Positions 7,394-15,784 of a DNA stretch of 64,000 nucleotides are shown one piece after another. A program made the translations under genes and the position numbers. The notes beneath the pieces are model-generated. The model was not told where the DNA came from. It made no database searches and saw only the letters and a list, made by a program, of their open reading frames with translations. Numbering within the stretch: position 1 is the stretch's first letter; each line of letters opens with the position of its first letter. The stretch spans positions 2,604,001-2,668,000 of the forward strand of contig NZ_CP108053.1 of the NCBI RefSeq assembly GCF_036173105.1. Direction: 5' to 3'. The stretch is from Streptomyces sp. NBC_00287. GTDB lineage: Bacteria; Actinomycetota; Actinomycetes; Streptomycetales; Streptomycetaceae.

Positions 7394-8077
7394 TTACTCG
7401 TCGTCAAGCCCGCGCTCTATCGCGTACCGCACGAGTTCGACGCGATTGTGCAGTTGGAGCTTGCCGAGGGTGTTCTGGACGTGGTTCTGGACAGTGCGGT
7501 GGGAGATGACGAGGCGTTCGGCTATCTGCTTGTAGCTCAGGCCCTTGGCTACCAGACGCAGCACCTCGGTCTCCCGCTCGGTGAGCTGCGGCGCGCCCGG
7601 CTGGTCGGCGTCCCGGTCGGCGGGCGCGGGCTCGGAGGCGAGGCGGCGGTACTCGCCGAGGACAAGTCCGGCCAGTCCCGGGGTGAACACCGGGTCGCCG
7701 ACGGCGGTACGGCGGACCGCGTCCAGGAGTTCCTCCGTGGACGCCGACTTGAGCAGATAGCCGGTGGCACCGGACTTCACGGCCTCCAGTACGTCGGCGT
7801 GCTCGCCGCTCGCGGAGAGGACCAGGACGCGCAGGGCCGGGTTGTGGCCGACGAGTTCCTTGCAGACCTGGACGCCGGGCTTGGCGGGCAGGTTGAGGTC
7901 GAGGACGAGGACGTCGGGGCCCGCGGCCTTGGCGCGGCGCACGGCCTGTTCGCCGTCGCCCGCGGTGGCGACCACCTCGAACCCGGACTCGGCCAGGTCG
8001 CGGGCGACGGCATCGCGCCACATGGGGTGGTCGTCGACCACCATGACCTTGATCGGGCCGCTCTGCTGCTCACTCAT
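7394..8077 (-). CDS. macR: NarL/LuxR-family response regulator (MacR type)
   Basis: A 227-residue response regulator. Receiver acidic pair Asp15-Asp16, phosphoacceptor Asp60 in VLDLNLP, Ser in LSASGEH and Lys in YLLKSAS are all present; a LuxR-type helix-turn-helix (LTERETEVLRLVAKGLS onward) occupies about residues 160-222. The ATG at 8077 overlaps the kinase stop as ATGA, so kinase and regulator are coupled. By gene order this is the S. coelicolor MacRS pair, which I recall as controlling morphogenesis-related membrane protein genes and antibiotic production; the family assignment is firm, the name rests on synteny. Confidence 0.9.
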   Translation of the reverse strand: MSEQQSGPIKVMVVDDHPMWRDAVARDLAESGFEVVATAGDGEQAVRRAKAAGPDVLVLDLNLPAKPGVQVCKELVGHNPALRVLVLSASGEHADVLEAVKSGATGYLLKSASTEELLDAVRRTAVGDPVFTPGLAGLVLGEYRRLASEPAPADRDADQPGAPQLTERETEVLRLVAKGLSYKQIAERLVISHRTVQNHVQNTLGKLQLHNRVELVRYAIERGLDDE

Positions 8078-9282
8078 CGGATCCCCCGGGACAACTGCTT
8101 CGGTACCTTCAGTTCGACTTCCGTGCCCTGCCCGGGCACCGAGATCAGCTCCGCGCTGCCCCCGATGTCCCGCAGCCGCCCCCGGATCGACAGGGCGACC
8201 CCGAGCCGCCCCTCGCCCTCCGCCTGCGCGAGCCGCCCCTCGGGGATGCCCGGTCCGTCGTCCCGGACGGTCACGATGACGGAGTCCGGGTCGTCCTCCA
8301 CGAGGATCCACGCGCGCGCGTGCTCGCCCGCGTGCTTGCGGACATTGTCCAGGGCGGCCCCGACGGCCGAGGCCAGCTCCCGCGCGGAGGCCGGCGGCAG
8401 CACCACGGGCGCCCCGGGCTCGGCGAGGCTGACCCGGGACCCGGCGTAGGGAGCGAGCAGCGCGCGCAGGTCCAACGGCCCGTCGTCGTCCGCCTCTTCC
8501 TCCACGGCTCGTGCGACCGCGTCCTGCGACACCCGCGGCACGGGCGTCAGACCGCCGGAGACCAGCGTGCGCAGCGCCACCTCCTGCTCACCGGCGAGGC
8601 GCCCCAGCTCGGCCGCCTCACCGCCGATGACGGCACCGCGCCGCTGCACCATGGCGAGCACCTGGAGCACGCTGTCGTGGATGTCCCGGGCGAGCCGCTC
8701 GCGTTCCCTGGTCGCGGCCTCGATCTCCAGGGCGCGGGCGAGGGTGCGCTCGGAGGCGCGGGCGACCTCGACGACGTAGCCGATGGCGATGGAGGCGACC
8801 CAGACGAGGATCACCGCGTGGACGGTGTCGCGGGCCGGGGTGCCGCGGTGGACGAGGTTGGCGACGGCGACCAGCGTGGAGGCGAAGGCCGCCCAGCGCC
8901 AGCCGCCCTTGATGGCGAACGCCAGCACCGAGCCGGCCGTCCATATCGACGGCAGCGTCGGACTGCCCGACTCGATGTGCGCGGCCGAGTCGGCGACCCG
9001 CGTGAGGAGGATGCCGACGAGCGCGATGGTCAGATCTGCGGTGAGGAAACGCTTGGTGCAGGCGGCCGCGTTGGCGATCTTGGGCAGGGTCGCAAAGGTC
9101 CACACGGTCAGTACGGCGAAGTAGACGACGGCGACCCAGGGGCGGGCGAACTCGTCGTAGGCGCTGACGAACAGACCGATCGCGTACAGCAGGGTGAGGA
9201 TCCGGTAGCCCATGAGCGCACGCCACAGCGGCTGCTCGACCGACATCCTCAGGACTTTCTCGCCCTTGGCCAACTCCCCCAC
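8074..9282 (-). CDS. macS: Sensor histidine kinase (MacS type)
   Basis: A membrane sensor kinase of up to 402 residues, partner of the overlapping response regulator. About five hydrophobic segments in the first 190 residues form the sensor, followed by a HisKA_3-type dimerisation helix with the phosphoacceptor His in LARDIHDSVLQ and an HATPase domain with the N box DNVRKHAGE and G box DDGPGIPEG. The GTG at 9282 gives the longest product; an ATG at 9246 is 12 codons later and neither has a clear Shine-Dalgarno. Upstream by 22 bases is a PlsC acyltransferase gene on the same strand, so the three may form one operon. Confidence 0.88.
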   Translation of the reverse strand: MGELAKGEKVLRMSVEQPLWRALMGYRILTLLYAIGLFVSAYDEFARPWVAVVYFAVLTVWTFATLPKIANAAACTKRFLTADLTIALVGILLTRVADSAAHIESGSPTLPSIWTAGSVLAFAIKGGWRWAAFASTLVAVANLVHRGTPARDTVHAVILVWVASIAIGYVVEVARASERTLARALEIEAATRERERLARDIHDSVLQVLAMVQRRGAVIGGEAAELGRLAGEQEVALRTLVSGGLTPVPRVSQDAVARAVEEEADDDGPLDLRALLAPYAGSRVSLAEPGAPVVLPPASARELASAVGAALDNVRKHAGEHARAWILVEDDPDSVIVTVRDDGPGIPEGRLAQAEGEGRLGVALSIRGRLRDIGGSAELISVPGQGTEVELKVPKQLSRGIR

Positions 9283-9304
9283 CCCCCGAACCAGGCTGCC
9301 GTGT

Positions 9305-10081
9305 CTAGGACTCGGACTTTTCCTTTTCCGTCTGATCCTTCTCGGCCTTCGCGAGGGCGGCCTTGGCGGCCTTCTCCGCTTCCTTCTCGGCCTTCGCCGC
9401 GTCCGCGATCTGACGCTTGGCGGCGGTGGCGTACATGTCGACGTACTCCTGGCCGGAGAGCTTCATGATCTCGTACATGACCTCGTCGGTCACGGCGCGC
9501 AGGACGAAGCGGTCGTGCTCCATGCCCTGGTACCGGCTGAAGTCCAGGGGCTTGCCGATCCGGATACCCGGGCGCATCAGTTTGGGCATGACCTTGCCCG
9601 GCGGCTGGATCTTCTCTGTGTCGATCATCGCGACCGGAATGACCGGCGCGCCGGTGGCGAGCGCCACGCGCGCGAGGCCGCCGGGCTTGCCCCGGTAAAG
9701 CCGGCCGTCGGGCGAGCGCGTGCCCTCCGGATAGATGCCGAACAGCTCACCGCGCTCCAGGACCTCTATGCCGCTCTTGATGGCCGCCTCGCCCGCGCCG
9801 CGCGCTCCGGAGCGGTCCACGGGGAGCTGGCCGACGCCCTTGAAGAACGCGGCCGTCAGCCGGCCCTTGAGGCCCGGGGTCGTGAAGTACTCGGCCTTCG
9901 CGATGAAGGTGACCTTGCGGTCGAGGACCGCGGGAAGGAAGAACGAGTCCGAGAAAGAGAGGTGGTTGCTCGCCAGGATCGCGGGGCCCTCGGCGGGAAC
10001 GTTCTCCAGGCCTTCCACCCAGGGCCTGAAGGCGAGCTTCAGCGGCCCCCCGATGGATACCTTCATCGCGCCGTACAACAA
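9305..10081 (-). CDS. plsC: 1-acyl-sn-glycerol-3-phosphate acyltransferase
   Basis: Transfers an acyl group to lysophosphatidate or a related acceptor in phospholipid (or glycolipid) synthesis at the membrane. The 258-residue protein has the HX4D catalytic motif His40-Asp45 in NHLSFSD and the glycerol phosphate-binding YPEGTRSPDGR (near 115). The last 35 residues are a charged Ala/Lys/Glu-rich helix unlike the catalytic core. Start choice: AGGAGG stands 7 bases before a TTG at 10081, whereas the ATG at 10066 would be too far, so TTG is preferred. It precedes the MacS-type kinase gene. The M. tuberculosis counterpart in the syntenic block is Rv2182c. Confidence 0.9.
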   Translation of the reverse strand: MLYGAMKVSIGGPLKLAFRPWVEGLENVPAEGPAILASNHLSFSDSFFLPAVLDRKVTFIAKAEYFTTPGLKGRLTAAFFKGVGQLPVDRSGARGAGEAAIKSGIEVLERGELFGIYPEGTRSPDGRLYRGKPGGLARVALATGAPVIPVAMIDTEKIQPPGKVMPKLMRPGIRIGKPLDFSRYQGMEHDRFVLRAVTDEVMYEIMKLSGQEYVDMYATAAKRQIADAAKAEKEAEKAAKAALAKAEKDQTEKEKSES

Positions 10082-10215
10082 CCGAGTGCCTCCTGTGTCT
10101 GTCGATCAGACCTTAACCCGGAGCGCCGTCAAAGACCCCGACGACCCTGGTCGGTGTCAGTGCGGTCGCGTACGGTGAAGTACCTGCAACCGACCTCATG
10201 AACAGGAGACCGAAG

Positions 10216-10995
10216 GTGCCGGTCCTTCCTGGAGCCGAGCCGTACCGCCATGAGGGCGGGGAGATCTCCGTTCTCCTCTGCCACGGCTTCACCGGTTCCC
10301 CGCAGTCGCTGCGCCCCTGGGCGGAGTATCTCGCCGAGCGCGGTCTGACCGTCTCGCTGCCGCTGCTGCCCGGGCACGGCACCCGCTGGGAGGACCTCCA
10401 GCTCACCGGCTGGCAGGACTGGTACGCGGAGGTGGACCGCGAGCTGCGCGCGCTGCGGGAGCGCTCCACGCACGTGTTCGTGGCCGGTCTGTCCATGGGC
10501 GGCGCCCTGGCGCTCAGGCTGGCGGCCAAGCACGGGACCGCGATCGACGGCGTGGTCGTCGTCAACCCCGCCAACAAGGTGCACGGCCTGGCCGCGCACG
10601 CCCTGCCGGTGGCCCGGCACCTCGTCCGCACGACGAAGGGCATCGCCAGCGACATCGCCAAGGAGGGCAGTCAGGAGCTCGGCTACGCCCGGGTGCCGCT
10701 GCACGCGGCGCACTCCCTGCGGAACTTCTTCCGGCTGGTCGACGGCGAGCTGCCGCAGGTCACCCAGCCGCTGCTGCTTCTGCACAGCCCGCAGGACCAT
10801 GTGGTGCCGCCGGCCGACTCGGCCCGCGTCCTTGGCCGGGTCTCGTCGGCGGACGTGACGGAGATCGTGCTGGAACAGAGCTACCACGTCGCGACGTTGG
10901 ACCATGACGCGGACCGGATCTTCGAGGAGAGCCACGCGTTCATGACCCGGATCGCACCCAGTCTCGGCAAGGAAGGGACGGCCGTAGGTGGCTGA
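10216..10995 (+). CDS. Alpha/beta hydrolase, carboxylesterase (Est30 type)
   Basis: A 259-residue cytoplasmic serine esterase of the alpha/beta-hydrolase fold, similar in layout to monoglyceride lipase-like carboxylesterases. The nucleophile Ser93 lies in GLSMGG; the oxyanion region is CHGFTGS (about 22-28); Asp in HSPQDHVV and His in SYHVATLDHD complete the triad. An ATG exists at 10198, but AGGAG at 10204-10208 is correctly spaced only for the GTG at 10216. The stop overlaps the start of the next gene by 8 bases, and the acyltransferase is divergent, hinting at lipid metabolism. The natural substrate is unknown. Confidence 0.87.
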   Translation: MPVLPGAEPYRHEGGEISVLLCHGFTGSPQSLRPWAEYLAERGLTVSLPLLPGHGTRWEDLQLTGWQDWYAEVDRELRALRERSTHVFVAGLSMGGALALRLAAKHGTAIDGVVVVNPANKVHGLAAHALPVARHLVRTTKGIASDIAKEGSQELGYARVPLHAAHSLRNFFRLVDGELPQVTQPLLLLHSPQDHVVPPADSARVLGRVSSADVTEIVLEQSYHVATLDHDADRIFEESHAFMTRIAPSLGKEGTAVGG

Positions 10996-11569
10996 GCACG
11001 ACTCCGACCGTGAGGATCGCGAGCCGGACGACCAGGGTGCCCGTTTCGACGAGGACGCCGCCTGGGCGGCCATCGTCGCCGGGTTCGGCGAGGAGCCGCC
11101 GGACCCGCCGGGCGCCAAGCCGTTCAAGTCCGTCGAGGATCTGGCGCTGCTGGAGGCCGAGGCCAACGACGACGAGCCCGACAAGGCGGACACGTCCGAG
11201 GGCGACACCAAGACCGAGCCGGTCAAGCCGCTGGGCGGCTCCGTCGCCTTCGCGCCCGGGGTCGGCCCGCGCGACTACTCGGCGCCCGAGCCGACGGAAG
11301 AGGACTTCGACGAGGACGACGAGGGCCACTTCGTACCGCCGGAGCCGCCGCCGCTGCCCGCGGCGGACGCCACGGCGAAGTTCGCGTGGCTGGCGGTCCT
11401 CGGCGGGCCGATACTGCTTCTGCTCGCGGTGCTGCTGGGCTGGGACATGACCTGGTGGCTCACCACGCTGGGGATCGGCGGGTTCCTGGGCGGTTTCGCC
11501 ACGCTGGTGATGCGGATGCGGTCGGATGACGAGGACGACGACGATCCGGGGCGCGGAGCGGTCGTCTGA
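10988..11569 (+). CDS. Acidic membrane protein of unknown function
   Basis: A 193-residue protein I do not recognise beyond Streptomyces. The first ~125 residues are hydrophilic, very rich in Asp and Glu with Pro-rich stretches (EPPEPPPLP-like), and look disordered. Two membrane segments follow at about 131-155 and 158-178, then an acidic tail with a run of Asp. The long N-terminal part probably faces the cytoplasm. GTG start at 10988 with AAGGAAGG upstream; 8-base overlap with the esterase gene indicates one operon. A strong terminator follows. Confidence 0.75.
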   Translation: MAEHDSDREDREPDDQGARFDEDAAWAAIVAGFGEEPPDPPGAKPFKSVEDLALLEAEANDDEPDKADTSEGDTKTEPVKPLGGSVAFAPGVGPRDYSAPEPTEEDFDEDDEGHFVPPEPPPLPAADATAKFAWLAVLGGPILLLLAVLLGWDMTWWLTTLGIGGFLGGFATLVMRMRSDDEDDDDPGRGAVV

Positions 11570-11580
11570 CATACGTGTGC

Positions 11581-11615
11581 GAGGGCCCGCCCGGAGTTTC
11601 TCCGGGCGGGCCCTC
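11581..11615 (+). terminator. Strong terminator after the esterase-membrane protein operon
   Basis: Perfect 16-bp stem (11581-11596 with 11600-11615) with a TTT loop, 11 bases after the stop codon. Confidence 0.92.
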
Positions 11616-11724
11616 TCGCGTCCGGGCACAAAGGGAACCCGATCCCGCCGAACGGCGAAGAAGAGGTGAACTACCCGAACAAGCCCAAGCCTTCGAGGCG
11701 TTCAGACGAACGAAAGGAGCCCCG

Positions 11725-12348
11725 ATGACCGTCGGACCACCGGGCGTCGGCACCCGCGACGAGGATCGCGAGGACAGTGATGCCCGCGTGATCGCGCGGT
11801 CCCGGGACGAGCCCGAGCTGTTCGCCGTGCTCTACGACCGATACGCCGACGCCGTGCACCGTTATGCGGCCCGGCGGCTCGGTCCCGAGGCGGCGGAGGA
11901 TCTGATGGCGGAGACCTTCATCACCGCATTCCAGCGGCGCCACACCTACGACCTGGGTCGGGACGACGCCCGTCCCTGGTTGTTCGGCATAGCGACGAAC
12001 CTCGTGGGCCGGCACCGCCGGGCCGAGGCGCGCCGGTTCAAGGCGCTCGCGCGACTGCCGGAGCCGGTGGAGCACGAGGAGCCCGTCGCGGAGCGGGCGG
12101 TTTCCAGGGCCGGTGCCACGGGGGTGCGCCGGGAACTGGCAGCTGCGCTGGCCGGGCTGTCCGCCCGGCACCGCGATGTGGTGCTGCTCGTGGCCTGGGC
12201 CGGCCTCGAATACGACGAGGCGGCCCAGGCCCTCGGCGTGCCGGTCGGCACCGTCAGATCCCGGCTGCACCGGGCTCGCAGCAGATTGCGCGAAGCACTG
12301 GGCGGATCCGATCCGACAGCTTTCCGAGAGGCAGACGCCCATGCGTGA
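11725..12348 (+). CDS. RNA polymerase ECF sigma factor
   Basis: A 207-residue extracytoplasmic function sigma factor. Region 2 covers about residues 30-95, with LYDRYADAVHRYAARRLG and the DNA-melting segment RPWLFGIATNL; region 4 covers about 135-190 with LSARHRDVVLLVAWAGL and the helix-turn-helix VPVGTVRSRLHRARSRLRE. The ATG at 11725 has AAAGGAG 8 bases upstream. It is directly followed, with an 8-base overlap, by a single-pass membrane protein that takes the place usually held by an anti-sigma factor. The regulon cannot be predicted. Confidence 0.93.
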   Translation: MTVGPPGVGTRDEDREDSDARVIARSRDEPELFAVLYDRYADAVHRYAARRLGPEAAEDLMAETFITAFQRRHTYDLGRDDARPWLFGIATNLVGRHRRAEARRFKALARLPEPVEHEEPVAERAVSRAGATGVRRELAAALAGLSARHRDVVLLVAWAGLEYDEAAQALGVPVGTVRSRLHRARSRLREALGGSDPTAFREADAHA

Positions 12349-13363
12349 CACCGACGAACTACGCGCACTGAGGGACTTCGAGGCGGGGGAACCCCCGCTC
12401 GACGACGACACCCGGCGCCGGGTGCGAGCACGCCTGTTCCAGGCGATGAACGGGCCCGCTCCGGCCGCCGTACGGCCCCGGCGCCCCGTCCTGCGTATCG
12501 CCCTGACCGGGGTGGTCACCGCCGCGGTCGTCGCGGGTGTGCTGGTCGCCGTACAGCACGACGACGGCACGGCGCCCGGTGGTACGGCGAAGCGGCCGGC
12601 CACCGGGGCGCCGTCGACGACCGCGCCCGCCATGCGGAACGTGAGCGCGCAGACGGTGCTCAACGGGGCCGCCGCGTACGAGCGCAAGCACGAGCAAGTG
12701 GTCAGCCCGCGCGATGACCAGTTCATCTACACCAAGGAGATCATCAAGGAGACCGAGCAGAAGACCGGCGCCACCAAGAGCCACGTCGACGAGACCTGGC
12801 GGTCGGTGGACGGTTCGCAGCGGTCCTGGATCATGGAGATCGGCAAGGGCTGGTGGTCGGAGCCGCTCAAGGAGGACGAGAGCATGTGGCCGCCCCAGGA
12901 CTGGGGCACGCTCAAGAAGCTGCCCACCGATCCGGAGAAGCTGATCCTCGCGATCCAGGGCGAATTCGGGGCGAAGGCCCGCTCGCTGGACGACATCGAC
13001 GACCAGGAGTGGTCGCACATCCACTTCAGCCTCGCCGGGCTGCTCAAGCTGGTCCCCGTGATGCCGGAGGGGCTGCGCCCGGCGGCGTACGAGGCGCTCG
13101 GCATGGTGCCCGGCGTGAAGGCGGTCCCGAATCAGCAGGACGCCAAGGGACGGACCGGGGTGGCCATCACGTACGACGATCCGACGCTGCCGGAGGGCGC
13201 CACGGGCTTCGGGGGCTACTTCATCTTCGACCCGGAGACGTACCGGTTCCTCGGCTTCCGTGACACCCGTACCTCGGGGGACGGCGCGGAGATGAAGACG
13301 TACACCCAGCTCTCGTATCTGGACAGCTGGGCGGTCGTCGACAAGGCCAAACAGCGGCCGTAG
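12341..13363 (+). CDS. CU044_5270-type single-pass membrane protein, partner of the ECF sigma factor
   Basis: A 340-residue protein resembling the CU044_5270 family that sits beside actinobacterial ECF sigma genes. The N-terminal ~45 residues are cytoplasmic (ELRALRDFEAGEPPLDD), one membrane segment lies at about 49-70, and a ~265-residue extracytoplasmic domain follows with many Trp and Tyr residues. Position and topology suggest it senses an envelope signal and controls the sigma factor, but no zinc-binding anti-sigma HXXXCXXC motif is present, so anti-sigma activity is inferred. The ATG at 12341 is in an 8-base overlap with the sigma gene. Confidence 0.78.
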   Translation: MRDTDELRALRDFEAGEPPLDDDTRRRVRARLFQAMNGPAPAAVRPRRPVLRIALTGVVTAAVVAGVLVAVQHDDGTAPGGTAKRPATGAPSTTAPAMRNVSAQTVLNGAAAYERKHEQVVSPRDDQFIYTKEIIKETEQKTGATKSHVDETWRSVDGSQRSWIMEIGKGWWSEPLKEDESMWPPQDWGTLKKLPTDPEKLILAIQGEFGAKARSLDDIDDQEWSHIHFSLAGLLKLVPVMPEGLRPAAYEALGMVPGVKAVPNQQDAKGRTGVAITYDDPTLPEGATGFGGYFIFDPETYRFLGFRDTRTSGDGAEMKTYTQLSYLDSWAVVDKAKQRP

Positions 13364-13430
13364 CCAGGACGTGGGGATCTTGAGGGCGGCCAGGACCGGC
13401 AGATGGTCCGTGGCCGCCCTCAGGGCAGTG
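13364..13430 (-). pseudogene. Remnant of the 3' end of a second EEP hydrolase gene
   Basis: Read on the minus strand this encodes RAATDHLPVLAALKIPTSW, nearly the same as the C-terminus of the adjacent EEP hydrolase (MRATDHLPVLAALRVPAA). It has no start and no stop of its own and abuts the stop codon of the upstream convergent gene. It looks like the tail of a tandem copy left after a deletion. Confidence 0.6.
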
Positions 13431-13444
13431 CCTCTCAACGTGGT

Positions 13445-14164
13445 TCAGGCCGCGGGCACGCGAAGTGCCGCCAGCACGGGCAAGTGATCCGTCGCCCTCA
13501 TGAGGTCGGCCTCGGCCACCCCGGGGTGCCCCAGCGGGACGCCGCAGCTCAGCACCTCGACGCCTTTGGTGGCGAAGATCGCGTCGATACGGCCGTGGGG
13601 CTCGGACCGCGTCCAGGTGTGCTCGCCGCCCTCGGGTGCCGTCGCCCAGCAGTCCTGGAGGGTGTCGGACAGCCGGGTGAAGGTGCGGCCGCCCGGGCCT
13701 TCGTTGAGGTCACCGCCCGCGACGGCATGGTCCACGCCCATTCCGGCCAGGCGGTCGAGGAGCATCCCGGCCTGCTCGTAGCGCTCCTCCTTGTGGAGGC
13801 TCAGGTGACAGCTCAGCACCCCGAGGCGGGCGCCGCCGAGCCGGACTACGGCGGTGGCGAAGCCGCGGCGGTGGAGGCCGGGGGTGAGAGGGAGAAGGAC
13901 GTCCTCGGTGCGCTCGACCTTGGTGCGCAGGTCGCACAGGATCGCGGGTCCTGCGGCTGTGGCGCCGCCGGTGAGGATGACGAGGTCGGATGCCCTGGCC
14001 AGGCGGGCGAGTTTCTTGCGCCAGCGGAAGAAGCGGGGGGCTTCTTGGATGAGGACCAGGTCGGGGTTGCAGGCGCGGATGACGCGGGCGAGGGCGCCTG
14101 TGTCGTCGCGCATCGAGCGGATGTTGTAGCTCAGGACTCGGACGAGGGCTGAACCGTCTGACAT
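13445..14164 (-). CDS. Endonuclease/exonuclease/phosphatase (EEP) family hydrolase
   Basis: A 239-residue metal-dependent phosphoesterase of the EEP/DNase I fold. Ordered motifs: SYNIRSMRDD near the start, LIQEAP with the metal-binding Glu, CHLSLH with catalytic His, GGDLNE with the Asp and Asn, RIDAIFA, and TDHLPV with the terminal Asp-His. No signal peptide, so probably cytoplasmic; substrate (nucleic acid, phospholipid or phosphorylated metabolite) is not evident. ATG at 14164 lacks a Shine-Dalgarno. A degenerate copy of its C-terminus lies just downstream. Confidence 0.88.
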   Translation of the reverse strand: MSDGSALVRVLSYNIRSMRDDTGALARVIRACNPDLVLIQEAPRFFRWRKKLARLARASDLVILTGGATAAGPAILCDLRTKVERTEDVLLPLTPGLHRRGFATAVVRLGGARLGVLSCHLSLHKEERYEQAGMLLDRLAGMGVDHAVAGGDLNEGPGGRTFTRLSDTLQDCWATAPEGGEHTWTRSEPHGRIDAIFATKGVEVLSCGVPLGHPGVAEADLMRATDHLPVLAALRVPAA

Positions 14165-14190
14165 GCGGATCAATGTACGCCCAATGACTC

Positions 14191-14221
14191 GGGGCGCGAG
14201 GGGGGATACGCCTCGCGCCCC
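14191..14221 (-). terminator. Terminator of the glkA operon
   Basis: Perfect 11-bp GC stem (14191-14201 with 14211-14221), 9-base loop, starting 9 bases past the glkA stop on the minus strand. Confidence 0.85.
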
Positions 14222-14230
14222 GTCAGGGAT

Positions 14231-15184
14231 TTACATGATCGGGTCCGGCTCCCGCGCCAAGTCCGCCGCCCCCACCAGCCCCGCCTTGTTGCCCAGCTGG
14301 GCCGCGATCACATCGGCCACCGGGCGCCAGTTGCCGCCCACCAGCCAGCGCTTGTAGGACTTGCGGATCGGGTCGAGGACCAGTTCGCCCTCGTCGGAGA
14401 GGCCGCCGCCGACGATGAAGGCGGAGGGGTCGAAGAGGGAGGCCAGGTCGGCGAGGCCCGCGCCGGCCCAGCGGGCGAGCTCGCGGTAGGAGTCGACCGC
14501 GACCGGGTCGCCCTGACGCGCGGCGACGGAGATGTGCTTGCCCTCGATGCCGTCGGGGGTGCCGTTGCCCAGGGCGAGGAGCACCTCGGCGTTCTCGGGG
14601 GTGGCGTTGGCACGCTGCTTGGCGTACCGGACGAGGGCGCGCCCGGAGGCGTACTGCTCCCAGCAGCCCTGCGAGCCGCAGCCGCACAGGAGGCCGTCCG
14701 GGACCATGCGGATGTGGCCGAACTCGGCGGCGACGCCGAAGTGGCCGCGGCGCAGCTTGTTGCCGATGATGATGCCGCCGCCGAGGCCGGTGCCGAGCGT
14801 GATGCAGATGACGTTGCGGTGGCCCTTGCCGGCGCCGAACTTGTACTCGCCCCAGGCCGCGGCGTTGGCGTCGTTCTCCACGACGACCGGGAGGCCCACG
14901 CGGGCCTCGACCTTCTCCTTCAGCGGCTCCTGGCGCCAGTCGATGTTCGGCGCGAAGTAGACCGTCGAGCGCTGACGGTTGACGTAACCAGCCGCACCGA
15001 TGCCCACGCCGACGATCTCGTGCCCGGCGCGTGCGCCCTCGACGGCGGAGGCGATGGCGTCCACGATGCCCTCGGGCGTGCCCGGGGTCGGCACCTTGTG
15101 GGTCGAGAGGATGTTGCCTTCCTCGTCGACCACGCCGGCCGCGATCTTCGTGCCGCCGATGTCGACGCCGATGGTGAGTCCCAT
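14231..15184 (-). CDS. glkA: Glucokinase (ROK family)
   Basis: Phosphorylates glucose to glucose 6-phosphate and, in Streptomyces, mediates glucose repression of carbon utilisation. The 317-residue ROK protein has the ATP-binding DIGGTK (8-13), the substrate motif VENDANAAAWGE, LGTGLGGG, and the ROK zinc motif CGCGSQGCWEQ (near 165-175). From memory the S. coelicolor enzyme (SCO2126) has the same length. It follows a DUF5304 gene by 54 bases in the same direction, matching the known glkA arrangement, and is closed by a strong terminator. No transcriptional DNA-binding domain is fused, unlike ROK repressors. Confidence 0.96.
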   Translation of the reverse strand: MGLTIGVDIGGTKIAAGVVDEEGNILSTHKVPTPGTPEGIVDAIASAVEGARAGHEIVGVGIGAAGYVNRQRSTVYFAPNIDWRQEPLKEKVEARVGLPVVVENDANAAAWGEYKFGAGKGHRNVICITLGTGLGGGIIIGNKLRRGHFGVAAEFGHIRMVPDGLLCGCGSQGCWEQYASGRALVRYAKQRANATPENAEVLLALGNGTPDGIEGKHISVAARQGDPVAVDSYRELARWAGAGLADLASLFDPSAFIVGGGLSDEGELVLDPIRKSYKRWLVGGNWRPVADVIAAQLGNKAGLVGAADLAREPDPIM

Positions 15185-15238
15185 GAATCCCTCAGTTTCG
15201 GTCGAGCCCCGCTATGGCCAACCGTACCCGAGGGGGCT

Positions 15239-15727
15239 TTAGTCCAAGTCGATGCGTTCACCGGGACCGGAGTCGTCGCCGCGGTCGCGGCGCTCCTCCA
15301 GGTCGTGGTCGTCGCCGGTGGTCCAGCGGCGCTCCTGGGCCTGGACGGCGGAGCGGTAGGCGGCGAGCAGTTCGTTTCCGGCCGCCGCCAGGTGGTCGAA
15401 GACGTCCGGGTTGCGCTCGATGACGGGCTCGACGGCGGCCTTCGCCTGCTCGACGACCTGCTTGACCACCTGCTGGGCGGCGGGTCCGGCGACCGCGCCG
15501 AGCAGCGGGGACTGGAGCGAGGACAACTTGTCGCTGACGGCGTCGACGAACTTGCGCAGTTCCTCGGCGGCCGAGCCCGGGGGCGGGCCGTACTGGGCGC
15601 GGCGGCGGGCCTGCTCCGCGGCGAGGTCCTCGGCACACGCCGTCGCCCATGCGTCGGCGTCGGTGGCCCGTACCTCGTCGAGCGCTTCCTTGCCGGCGGC
15701 GTCGGACGGCGGGAGCTCTTCGCTCAT
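15239..15727 (-). CDS. DUF5304 family protein upstream of glkA
   Basis: A 162-residue soluble protein, rich in Ala and Glu and probably mostly helical (the stretch AAQQVVKQVVEQAKAAVEPVIE is strongly amphipathic), with a charged tail of Asp, Glu and Arg. No enzymatic motif is visible. By position it is the counterpart of S. coelicolor SCO2127, which I recall being linked experimentally to glucose sensitivity and carbon catabolite repression together with glkA; that role is knowledge from the relative, not seen here. Only 54 bases separate it from glkA, so co-transcription is likely. Confidence 0.8.
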   Translation of the reverse strand: MSEELPPSDAAGKEALDEVRATDADAWATACAEDLAAEQARRRAQYGPPPGSAAEELRKFVDAVSDKLSSLQSPLLGAVAGPAAQQVVKQVVEQAKAAVEPVIERNPDVFDHLAAAGNELLAAYRSAVQAQERRWTTGDDHDLEERRDRGDDSGPGERIDLD

Positions 15728-15784
15728 GACGGACTCCTGACTACGGTTCGTCTCTCCGACGTTACCCGAACGGGCGTACCGGCT

